Source of the DNA: Streptomyces sp. LX-29
GTDB taxonomy: Bacteria > Actinomycetota > Actinomycetes > Streptomycetales > Streptomycetaceae
Direction: 5' to 3'
DNA: 64,000 bases
NCBI RefSeq assembly: GCF_029541745.1
Contig: NZ_CP089746.1
Location: forward strand, 4,411,559-4,475,558
Positions 8,843 through 16,409 of the stretch are shown here, piece by piece. Positions within the stretch are counted from its first letter, which is position 1, and every line of letters begins with the position of its first letter. The notes under the pieces were generated by a model. The model ran no database searches. It worked only from the letters and a program-made list of their open reading frames with translations, and was not told where the DNA came from. A program made the position numbers and the translations under genes.

Positions 8843-8865
8843 ACGGTAGGGGACGGCACCGACAG
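8843..8865 (-). promoter_or_regulatory. PafBC/RecA-independent DNA-damage-type promoter
   Basis: Reading on the minus strand: CTGTCGGTG, eight bases, TACCGT, then six bases to the ATG at 8836. It matches the published actinobacterial consensus TTGTCRGTG-N8-TAnnnT at all but the first base. The short distance to the ATG implies a leaderless or near-leaderless transcript. Confidence 0.7.
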
Positions 8866-9019
8866 TCGCCCGCGCGAGCGTCGCCTCCGGGAGCGGGTCG
8901 GACGGTGTGCCGGGCGGTACGCCGGGTTCGCGCCGTTGGCCGGTCTCGTGCGGCAACGTCTTCGTCACAGCTTTCCGGTGGGTCCGACCTGGGTGACGGG
9001 GCTCGTGGAACTCCGGGTC

Positions 9020-10801
9020 ATGATGGTGGTCATGACGAACCTTGGGGGACGGGCGAACGAGCCCACGAGTTACGGGCTTCAGCCGCCGCAGGCCCCGGCG
9101 TCGGGTGAGCCGGTCGTACCACCGGCCGGGGCGGAGCCGCGACCGGGCGGCTACGGGCCGCCGCACCCGGGGGTGCCGGCGCAGGACGCGCCGGCGGGCC
9201 CCAGGCCGACCGCCACCGTCGCCGACGCCGCCGGCGGCCCGGACCCGCGGACCGGCGTGGGCGCGGGAACCGGCGCGGCGGAGCCCGACTCCGGACGGGT
9301 CATCGGCGGCCGCTACCGGCTGCTCTCCCGGCTCGGCCACGGCGGCATGGGGACCGTCTGGAAGGCGCACGACCAGGTCGTGGACCGTCATGTCGCGGTG
9401 AAGGAGCCGCGGGTGCCGGACCATCTGTCGGAGCAGGACCGGCAGAACGTCTATCTGCGGATGCAGCGCGAGGCCCGCGCGGCGGCGCGCATCGACCACC
9501 CCTCGGTCGTCACCGTGCACGACGTCGTCATGGAGGACGGCCGTCCCTGGATCGTCATGGAGTTGGTCTCCGGCCACTCGTTGGGCGACCGGCTCGCCGA
9601 GGGCACGCTCGACCCGCGCGAGGCGGCCCGGATCGGCGCGGCGGTGCTGGGCGCGCTGACCGCGGCGCACGAGGCGGGGGTGCTGCACCGCGACGTCAAG
9701 CCGGACAACGTGCTGCTGGCGCGCAACGACCGGGTGGTGCTGACCGACTTCGGCATCGCCCAGGTCGAGGGCGAGCAGGGCCTGACGGAGACCGGCGCCT
9801 TCGTCGGCTCGCCCGAGTACATCGCGCCGGAGCGGGTGCTGGGCCAGCGGCCGGGCCCCGAGTCGGACCTGTGGTCGCTGGGCGTGGTGCTGTACGCGGC
9901 CGTGGAGGGCATGTCCCCGTTCCGCCGCTCGCACACCCCCGCCACCCTCCAGGCGATCCTGTCGGCGGAGCCGCAGACGCCCGCGCGGGGCTCCGGGGCG
10001 CTGGGCACGCTGATCATGCAGTTGCTGCGCAAGGACCCGGCGGCCCGGCCGACGGCGGGCGAGGCGCGGCAGACGCTGGAGTCGGTGGTCCGGCCGCCGC
10101 AGCCGGACCCGACGCTGCTGGCCACCCGGGTGTCCGGAGCGGACGGCGCCGCGCCGACCGGCGGCAGCCGGTTCGTCCCGCCCGTCCTGCACAAGAACCG
10201 CAAGGCCCAGTTGGGGCTGGTCGCGCTGGTGTTGGTGGCGGCAGCGGGCGCGGCGCTGGCCGTGGTGAACCCGTTCCGCAGCGAGGGCGGGCTGCCCGCC
10301 GGCTGGACGGTCCGGGAGGAGCCGGAGGTGGTCACGGCCTCCCTGGCGGTGCCCGAGACCTACCGCCGCGTCGTGGACGACGACGAGACCGACGGCACCT
10401 CGGTGACCTTCAACGACCCCAGTGGCGTCTTCACCATCAGCCTGTCGCGGGTGACCAACGATCACAAGATCGCCGCCTCCACCGCCGCCTCGGACATGAT
10501 CGAGTGGTACGAGGAGGGCGCCGGCAGCGAGATGAAGGACGCGAAGAGCAAGAAGGGGGCCTCCACCAAGGAGGGCGACGTGACGACCGCCGACGTCACC
10601 ACCACGTACCGGGAGTACGGCTCCTCCGACGACGCGATCCGCTACGCCTACCGCGACCACCTGGTCGCCAAGGGCGATGTCGTCTGGCAGCTGTCCGTGC
10701 AGATGCCGGCCGCCGGCGACGCCCGCGAGAACGGCGACCGGCTCTTCGACGAGGTGAAGAAGCACCTGGACATCGACGGGCTGGAGAAGAAGGCGTCGTA
10801 G
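9020..10801 (+). CDS. membrane Ser/Thr protein kinase
   Basis: Single-pass Hanks-type kinase, 593 residues. A Pro/Gly-rich N-terminal tail of about 95 residues precedes the kinase domain (96-355): glycine loop GHGGMG, invariant Lys128, catalytic HRDVKPDN at 223-230 and DFG at 243-245, all intact, so it should be active. A transmembrane helix spans about 396-416, followed by a roughly 170-residue extracellular domain without PASTA repeats, containing GWTVREEP and FNDPSGVFTI. This domain resembles the one in the kinase at 28174 (GWTLDSMS, FVDPTGEASL). In-frame ATGs at 9023 and 9032 are alternative starts; none has a strong ribosome site. Substrates are unknown. A hairpin directly follows the stop, so it is probably monocistronic. 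Confidence 0.9.
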   Translation: MMVVMTNLGGRANEPTSYGLQPPQAPASGEPVVPPAGAEPRPGGYGPPHPGVPAQDAPAGPRPTATVADAAGGPDPRTGVGAGTGAAEPDSGRVIGGRYRLLSRLGHGGMGTVWKAHDQVVDRHVAVKEPRVPDHLSEQDRQNVYLRMQREARAAARIDHPSVVTVHDVVMEDGRPWIVMELVSGHSLGDRLAEGTLDPREAARIGAAVLGALTAAHEAGVLHRDVKPDNVLLARNDRVVLTDFGIAQVEGEQGLTETGAFVGSPEYIAPERVLGQRPGPESDLWSLGVVLYAAVEGMSPFRRSHTPATLQAILSAEPQTPARGSGALGTLIMQLLRKDPAARPTAGEARQTLESVVRPPQPDPTLLATRVSGADGAAPTGGSRFVPPVLHKNRKAQLGLVALVLVAAAGAALAVVNPFRSEGGLPAGWTVREEPEVVTASLAVPETYRRVVDDDETDGTSVTFNDPSGVFTISLSRVTNDHKIAASTAASDMIEWYEEGAGSEMKDAKSKKGASTKEGDVTTADVTTTYREYGSSDDAIRYAYRDHLVAKGDVVWQLSVQMPAAGDARENGDRLFDEVKKHLDIDGLEKKAS

Positions 10802-10809
10802 CGGCGCGG

Positions 10810-10833
10810 CCTCCGCGCCCACCCGCGCGGAGG
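10810..10833 (+). terminator. hairpin after kinase gene
   Basis: 8-bp perfect stem CCTCCGCG / CGCGGAGG with an 8-nt loop, nine bases after the stop codon. No U tract. Confidence 0.5.
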
Positions 10834-10968
10834 TCGTACGCACATCCGGGCGCCCTGGCGGTCACGCGCGCGAAGCCGTACGCGCGTCCGAGCGCCCCGA
10901 GGGTCACGCGCGTCCGGGCGGGCGCCGGCGGCGTCCCGGCGGGCGTCCCGGCGACCCTCCGGGGGAGT

Positions 10969-10988
10969 GTGCCAGCAATCGCTGGCAC
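10969..10988. promoter_or_regulatory. perfect palindromic operator-like site
   Basis: GTGCCAGC (10969-10976), spacer AATC, GCTGGCAC (10981-10988): a perfect 8-bp inverted repeat, 63 bp before the aldehyde dehydrogenase start. Symmetry, spacing and position are as expected for a dimeric repressor site. It does not match the CIRCE, HAIR, LexA or iron-box consensus as I know them. Confidence 0.55.
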
Positions 10989-11050
10989 GATGGCCGAAAA
11001 ACGGTTACCGACGGGTACCCAAAGGGATCGTCCCGCAATACGCTCATCGC

Positions 11051-12709
11051 ATGACGGACTCGCAGGACAGCGCAACCGCACCGGTTCCGGCCGCGGCCTC
11101 CGACACGGCCCCCGGCTCCGCCCCGGGTGGCGGCAATCCGGCCGCCGCCGCGGGCACCCGCACCGCAGCCGACGTCATCACCCCCGACCTGGTCGCCCGG
11201 CTCACCCGGGACGTCGTCGGCGGTGCCACCACCACCGCCGGCCGCGCGCCTTTCACCGGGGAGCCGCTCGCCGAGCTGCCCGAATCCACTCCCGAGGACG
11301 TCGCGACCGCCTTCGAGCGGGCCCGCGCCGCCCAGCGGGCCTGGGCCGCCACCCCGGTGCGGCGCCGCGCCGCCGTCCTGCTGCGCTTCCACGACCTGGT
11401 GCTCAGACGGCAGTCGGAGGTCCTGGACCTCATCCAGCTGGAGACCGGCAAGGCCCGGCTGCACGCCCACGAGGAGATCCAGGCCGTCGTCCTGTCCGCC
11501 CGCCACTACGGGCTCAGGGCCGCCGCGTATCTGCGGCCCAAGGGCCACCTGGGCGTCATGCCGACGCTCACCAAGGTCACCGAACTGCGCCACCCGCGCG
11601 GCGTCGTCGGCCAGATCGCGCCCTGGAACTACCCCCTGGAGCTCTCCGTCGGCGACGCGCTGCCCGCCTTCGTCGCCGGCAACGCCGTGGTGATGAAGCC
11701 CGACACGCAGACCGCGCTCACCGCCCTGTGGGCGCGTCAGCTGCTCATCGAGGCCGGACTGCCGCCCGCCGTATGGCAGATCGTCATCGGCGAGGGCCCC
11801 GTCGTCGGCCCCGCCGTGGTCCGGCACGCCGACTACGTCTCGTTCACCGGCTCCACCCGCACCGGCCGCGAGGTCGCCCAGGGCGCCGCCGCCCGGCTGA
11901 TCGGCTGCTCCCTGGAGCTGGGCGGCAAGAACGCCATGCTGGTGCTGCGCGACGCCGACCTGGACCGGGCCGTCGACGGGGCCGTCCGCGGCTGCTTCTC
12001 CTCCGCCGGCCAGCTGTGCATCTCCATCGAGCGGCTGTACGTCCACGACTCGGTGGCCGAGGCGTTCATCGAGCGGTTCGTCGCCCGCACCAAGGCGATG
12101 CGGCTCGGCACGGCGCTCGCCTACGGCGCCGAGATGGGCTCGCTGGTCTCCACCCGCCAACTGGAGACCGTCGGCCGCCATGTGGAGGAGGCCGTCGCCA
12201 AGGGCGCCACCGTGCTCGCCGGCGGTCGGCCGCGCCCCGACATCGGCCCGCTCTTCTACGAGCCGACCATCCTCGACGGTGTCGAGTCCCCGATGGCGGT
12301 CTGCGCCGAGGAGACCTTCGGCCCGGTGGTCTCCGTCTACCGCTTCACCGACGAGGACGAGGCCGTCGAGCGGGCCAACGCCACCCCGTTCGGGCTCAAC
12401 GCAGCCGTCTGGACCCGGGACGGCCGGCGCGGCCGCGCGATCGCCGCCCGGCTGCGCGCGGGCACCGTCAACGTCAACGAGAGCTACGCCGCCGGCTACG
12501 GCAGCGTCCGCGCGCCCATGGGCGGCATGGGCGACTCCGGCCTCGGCCGCCGCCACGGCTCCGAGGGCATCCTGAAGTTCACCGAGCCGCAGACGGTCGC
12601 CCAGCAGCGGGCGCTGCCGCTGGGGCCGGCCTTCGGGCTGACGGACGAGAAGTACGCGGCGCTGATGAACCGCGGTCTGCGAGCCCTCAAGGCGCTGCGG
12701 CTGCACTGA
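11051..12709 (+). CDS. gabD2: succinic semialdehyde dehydrogenase family
   Basis: NAD(P)-dependent aldehyde dehydrogenase of 552 residues. The family hallmarks are intact: LELGGKN with the general base Glu at 289, and the catalytic Cys323 in SSAGQLCISIERLYV. The cofactor-domain blocks APWNYPL and FTGSTRTGREV are also present. It belongs to the branch annotated in actinomycetes as succinic semialdehyde dehydrogenase (oxidation of succinic semialdehyde to succinate, linking GABA or 2-oxoglutarate catabolism to the TCA cycle), but ALDH substrate prediction is imprecise. The N-terminal 45 residues are a non-conserved Ala/Pro/Gly tail. The ATG at 11051 lies in a region with a palindromic operator-like site. 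The GMC oxidoreductase begins 94 bp downstream and is probably cotranscribed. Confidence 0.85.
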   Translation: MTDSQDSATAPVPAAASDTAPGSAPGGGNPAAAAGTRTAADVITPDLVARLTRDVVGGATTTAGRAPFTGEPLAELPESTPEDVATAFERARAAQRAWAATPVRRRAAVLLRFHDLVLRRQSEVLDLIQLETGKARLHAHEEIQAVVLSARHYGLRAAAYLRPKGHLGVMPTLTKVTELRHPRGVVGQIAPWNYPLELSVGDALPAFVAGNAVVMKPDTQTALTALWARQLLIEAGLPPAVWQIVIGEGPVVGPAVVRHADYVSFTGSTRTGREVAQGAAARLIGCSLELGGKNAMLVLRDADLDRAVDGAVRGCFSSAGQLCISIERLYVHDSVAEAFIERFVARTKAMRLGTALAYGAEMGSLVSTRQLETVGRHVEEAVAKGATVLAGGRPRPDIGPLFYEPTILDGVESPMAVCAEETFGPVVSVYRFTDEDEAVERANATPFGLNAAVWTRDGRRGRAIAARLRAGTVNVNESYAAGYGSVRAPMGGMGDSGLGRRHGSEGILKFTEPQTVAQQRALPLGPAFGLTDEKYAALMNRGLRALKALRLH

Positions 12710-12803
12710 CCCCGCCCCCGAACCCCGGCCGGCAGGCCGCGTACGCATGACCGGCCCGATCCGCGGCCAAGGCGCTGACCAGCACGTTTCCAGGGAGGTA
12801 CCG

Positions 12804-14645
12804 GTGTCAGGGGACAAGCGCGCCCGAAACCAGGAGCTACCCGACGGCGATGACCCCGCCCGCGACGCCCCCGTCGACGCGGAGGTCGACTACGACGTGA
12901 TCGTGGTCGGCTCGGGCTTCGGCGGCTCGGTGTCGGCCCTGCGACTGACCGAGAAGGGCTACCGGGTCGGCGTCCTGGAGGCGGGCCGCCGCTTCACCCG
13001 CGACACCCTGCCCAAGAGCTCCTGGAACCTGCGCGACTACCTGTGGGCGCCGGCCCTCGGGCTCTACGGCATCCAACGCGTCCACCTGCTGGGCAAGGTG
13101 ATGGTGCTCGCGGGCGCCGGGGTCGGCGGCGGCTCGCTCAACTACGCCAACACCCTCTACGTGCCGCCGCCCGCCTTCTTCCAGGACCCCCAGTGGGGGC
13201 ACATCGCCGACTGGGAACAGGAGTTGCGGCCCTACTACGACCAGGCCCGGCGGATGCTGGGGGTGCGCCTCAACCGCACCCTCACCCCCTCCGACGTGCA
13301 TCTGAAGGACGCCGCGGAGCGGATGGGCGTCGGCGACACCTTCCACATGGCGCCGGTCGGGGTCTTCTTCGGCGACGGCCACGACGCGGACGGCGCCACG
13401 AGGGCGGCGCCGGGCGAGACCGTCCCCGACCCCTACTTCGGCGGCGCGGGCCCGGACCGCGCGGCGTGCGTCGAGTGCGGGGAGTGCATGACCGGCTGCC
13501 GCCACGGCGCCAAGAACACCCTCAACGAGAACTACCTGTACCTGGCCGAGCGGGCGGGCGCGGTCGTCGAGGAGATGACCACGGTGGTGGCGGTCTCCGA
13601 CCACCCCGGCGGCGGCTACCGGGTCGCCACCGTCCCCACCGACGCCCGCCGCCGCGGCCCCCGGCGGACGCTGCGCGCCCGGTGGGTGGTGCTCGCCGCC
13701 GGCACCTACGGCACCCAGACGCTGCTGCACCGGATGCGCGACCAGGGCCTGCTGCCGCGCGTCACGGACCGGCTGGGCATGCTCACCCGCACCAACTCCG
13801 AGGCGCTGGTGGGCGCCCAGACCACCGAGCGCCGCTACCGGCGGCGGCACGGCCGGCGGCCGGACTTCACCCGGGGCGTGGCGATCACCTCCTCCATCCA
13901 CCCCAACGACACCACCCACATCGAACCGGTCCGCTACGGGCGGGGCTCCAACGCCATGGGCGCGCTGTCCATCCTGCAGATCCCCCACGGCGGACGGCTG
14001 CCGCGGCTGCTGCGCTTCCTCGCGGCCAACCTCCGCCACCCGGTGCTGTGCGCCCGCTCGCTGTCCAACCACCGCTGGTCCGAGCGGACCATCATCGGCC
14101 TGGTGATGCAGACGCACGACAACTCGCTGACGACGTACCGCCGTCGGCGCGGCCCGGGCAAGGGGCTGCTCACCGCCCGGCAGGGGCACGGGGAGCCCAA
14201 CCCGGACCACATCCCCGAGGGCGCGGAGGCGGCCCGGCTCATCGCCGCGTCCATCGACGGCTTCGCCGGCAGCAACGTCGGCGAGCTCATGGGCACCCCG
14301 CTCACCGCCCACTTCCTCGGCGGCTGCCCCATCGGGGAGGACGCCGAGCACGGAGTGATCGACCCCTACCACCGGCTCCACGGGCACCCCGGCATCTTCG
14401 TCGTGGACGGCGCCGCCGTCTCCGCCAACCTCGGCGTCAACCCCTCGCTGACCATCACCGCCCAGGCCGAACGCGCCATGGCGCTGTGGCCCAACAAGGG
14501 CGAGCCGGATCCGCGCCCGGCCCCCGGCGCCGGCTACCGGCGGCTGGCCCCGGTGCCCCCGGCCCACCCGGCCGTTCCGCCGCACGCCTTCGCGGCGCTG
14601 AACCTGCCGGTCCTCCCCGTCCCGACGGTGCCGCCCAAGCGGTGA
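12804..14645 (+). CDS. GMC oxidoreductase, cholesterol oxidase ChoD-like
   Basis: FAD-dependent oxidoreductase, 613 residues. The N-terminal Rossmann motif is GSGFGG (36-41), with the ribose-binding acid in LEAG. The C-terminal GMC signature includes HFLGGCPIGEDAEHGVID and the FAD/substrate block NPSLTITAQAERA. A cysteine cluster C222-x2-C-x2-C-x3-C (CVECGECMTGC) lies before RHGAKNT and resembles the mycobacterial ChoD group, which suggests an Fe-S cluster and a dehydrogenase rather than a simple oxidase. The substrate could be a sterol or another alcohol; no steroid-catabolic genes are adjacent. The GTG at 12804 was chosen for its GGGAGG site; an in-frame ATG at 12747 lacks one. It probably forms an operon with the aldehyde dehydrogenase, suggesting an alcohol-to-aldehyde-to-acid pair. 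Confidence 0.85.
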   Translation: MSGDKRARNQELPDGDDPARDAPVDAEVDYDVIVVGSGFGGSVSALRLTEKGYRVGVLEAGRRFTRDTLPKSSWNLRDYLWAPALGLYGIQRVHLLGKVMVLAGAGVGGGSLNYANTLYVPPPAFFQDPQWGHIADWEQELRPYYDQARRMLGVRLNRTLTPSDVHLKDAAERMGVGDTFHMAPVGVFFGDGHDADGATRAAPGETVPDPYFGGAGPDRAACVECGECMTGCRHGAKNTLNENYLYLAERAGAVVEEMTTVVAVSDHPGGGYRVATVPTDARRRGPRRTLRARWVVLAAGTYGTQTLLHRMRDQGLLPRVTDRLGMLTRTNSEALVGAQTTERRYRRRHGRRPDFTRGVAITSSIHPNDTTHIEPVRYGRGSNAMGALSILQIPHGGRLPRLLRFLAANLRHPVLCARSLSNHRWSERTIIGLVMQTHDNSLTTYRRRRGPGKGLLTARQGHGEPNPDHIPEGAEAARLIAASIDGFAGSNVGELMGTPLTAHFLGGCPIGEDAEHGVIDPYHRLHGHPGIFVVDGAAVSANLGVNPSLTITAQAERAMALWPNKGEPDPRPAPGAGYRRLAPVPPAHPAVPPHAFAALNLPVLPVPTVPPKR

Positions 14646-14694
14646 CCGGCGGCGGCCGTCACCTCCCGGGGCGCCCGGCACCGGATGCCGGCGG

Positions 14695-16281
14695 TCACCC
14701 GGTGGCGGCCCGCAGCGGATTGGGCACGGGCACATAGCGGGAGCTGCCGCCGTCGGCGTCCCGCCAGCGCAGCAGCAGATTGGCCTTGGCGGGCAGGTGC
14801 GCGGCGGTCAGCAGCTCCCGGACCTCGGGCGGGTCGCCGTGATCCGCCGCGTAGTCGGCGAACACCGCCCGCGCGCGGCGCCACAGCTCCCCACCCAGCT
14901 CCGGGTGGCGCTCGTGGATCGCGCCGGCGATCTCGGCGAGGTTGTTGACCACCAGGCAGTAGACCAGCCGCTCCCAGCCGCGCTCCGCGCTCACCCCGGG
15001 GTTCGGCGTCCCCGGCCCGAAGCGGCCCAGCACCGCGCGGTGGCGCTCGGCGACCAGCTTGACGCCCTCGTGGTCGCGGAAGAGCACCTGCGCCGGGAGG
15101 CCCTCCTCGTCGACGCAGACCAGGACGTTCTGCAGATGGCACTCCAGCACCACGCCGTGCCGCAGCCCGGCGTGCAGCACCGGCGGGACCACGTGGTCGA
15201 GGTACCGCTGCCACCAGCCCAGGGCCGCCTCCGGGGTGGTGCCGTCCAGCGGGTTGCCGGGGAAGCCCTCGCTGACACCGGCGGCGAGCAGCGGCGTCAC
15301 CCCCGGCTTGAGGTGCGTCCCCAGGCCGTCGCGGACGACCACCGCCAGCGCCTCGTAGGCGTCCCGCCCGCCCAGGTCGGCCGTGCGGTAGCCGCGGTCG
15401 GACAGCACCGAGGCCAGCGGCAGATACGGGGGCAGGTCGGCGAAGGCGGCCGCCAGCAGCTCGTCCACGATCCGCAGCCACCGCAGGTCGCGCAGCCACA
15501 GCCGGCGGATGTCGTTGGTGATCCGCACATCCAGGCTGAACTTGCAGAACAGGTCGGCATCCGGCAGATAGACCGTGCGCAGCGAGGAGGTCGGCACGGC
15601 CAGGCCGGCGGTCCGCCCGAGCCGCAGCAGCCGCCCGTCGCGGAAGGCCGGCAACGCCCCGAGCAGCGCCAGCTGCCAGGGGTGCGCGGGCAGCAGCCGG
15701 TAGCCGTCGGGCGGTGCCGCGCCGAGGACGTCCAGCGCCGAGGCGTCACCGTCGCCCGCCACCAGGTCCTCCCGCACGCCGAGCAGCTCCAGCGGGAACC
15801 GGGCGTACGCCTCCGGGGCGTACGGCAGCCAGCCGTCCGGGGAGCCGGCGCCGCGCGCCTTGGGCGCCGGGTGGTACCGGTGCCCCGCCAGCAGCGCCTG
15901 CTCGGAGCGGAGGTACGGGTCCTCGGGGGGCGTCGCGGAGTCGCGGGCCGCCAGCAGCGCCGCCATGACGTCCCGGCTGTCGGCTATCTCGGCGGGCAGG
16001 GCGGGGTTGCCGCGGCCGGTGTGCCGGCCGAGCTCCTCCGCGGCCAGCTCCACCAGCCGCGCCAGCGTCAGCGCGCGCCAGCCCCCGGCCGTGCGCAGGG
16101 CCGGCTCGCGGGGGTGGCGCCCGGCCCGCACCCGTAGCAGCCTGCCGGTGGCCGGCAGCCGGTACGCGCGATGTCCGGCGGCCCCCTCCGGGTCCCGTTC
16201 GGGCCGGGCCACCTCGCGGATCAGGCAGTTGAGGAGCGCGGTCGTCGACAGGGCCTCGGCACGTGTCCCGTCGTCACCCAT
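14695..16281 (-). CDS. IucA/IucC family siderophore synthetase
   Basis: NRPS-independent siderophore (NIS) synthetase of 528 residues: ATP-dependent condensation of a carboxylate (often citrate or succinate) with an amine or hydroxylamine. Family motifs are present: GHRYHPAPKAR near 184, HPWQ near 245, TSSLRTV, KFSLDVRITNDIRRL, and ECHLQNVL in the C-terminal domain, with KANLLLR near the end. The ATG at 16281 has an excellent GGGAGG site. It is head-to-head with a second IucA/IucC gene (128 bp between starts). No decarboxylase, monooxygenase, acyltransferase, transporter or siderophore receptor gene is nearby, so the product cannot be predicted. It ends 49 bp from the convergent GMC gene. Confidence 0.85.
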   Translation of the reverse strand: MGDDGTRAEALSTTALLNCLIREVARPERDPEGAAGHRAYRLPATGRLLRVRAGRHPREPALRTAGGWRALTLARLVELAAEELGRHTGRGNPALPAEIADSRDVMAALLAARDSATPPEDPYLRSEQALLAGHRYHPAPKARGAGSPDGWLPYAPEAYARFPLELLGVREDLVAGDGDASALDVLGAAPPDGYRLLPAHPWQLALLGALPAFRDGRLLRLGRTAGLAVPTSSLRTVYLPDADLFCKFSLDVRITNDIRRLWLRDLRWLRIVDELLAAAFADLPPYLPLASVLSDRGYRTADLGGRDAYEALAVVVRDGLGTHLKPGVTPLLAAGVSEGFPGNPLDGTTPEAALGWWQRYLDHVVPPVLHAGLRHGVVLECHLQNVLVCVDEEGLPAQVLFRDHEGVKLVAERHRAVLGRFGPGTPNPGVSAERGWERLVYCLVVNNLAEIAGAIHERHPELGGELWRRARAVFADYAADHGDPPEVRELLTAAHLPAKANLLLRWRDADGGSSRYVPVPNPLRAATG

Positions 16282-16409
16282 GACACCTCCCTTCCGTGCG
16301 AACCTTCCGTACGGATGCGGCGCGCACCGCACCAGTGTCCACAAGGTGTTGCCCGGTGTCCTGGCGGGTAACTCACCGCGCGCGGGCCCCGATGAAGGGG
16401 GTGACTCCC

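Noticed and set aside
8837..10843. Upstream extension of the AlkZ-like frame through the kinase gene (minus strand)
   Set aside because: The extension is the complement of the kinase; the true start is the ATG at 8836 next to a promoter motif.
16282..16409. Iron box between the siderophore synthetases
   Set aside because: Searched for TTAGGTTAGGCTAACCTAA-like sequence; only a short TCCGTACGGA palindrome is present.
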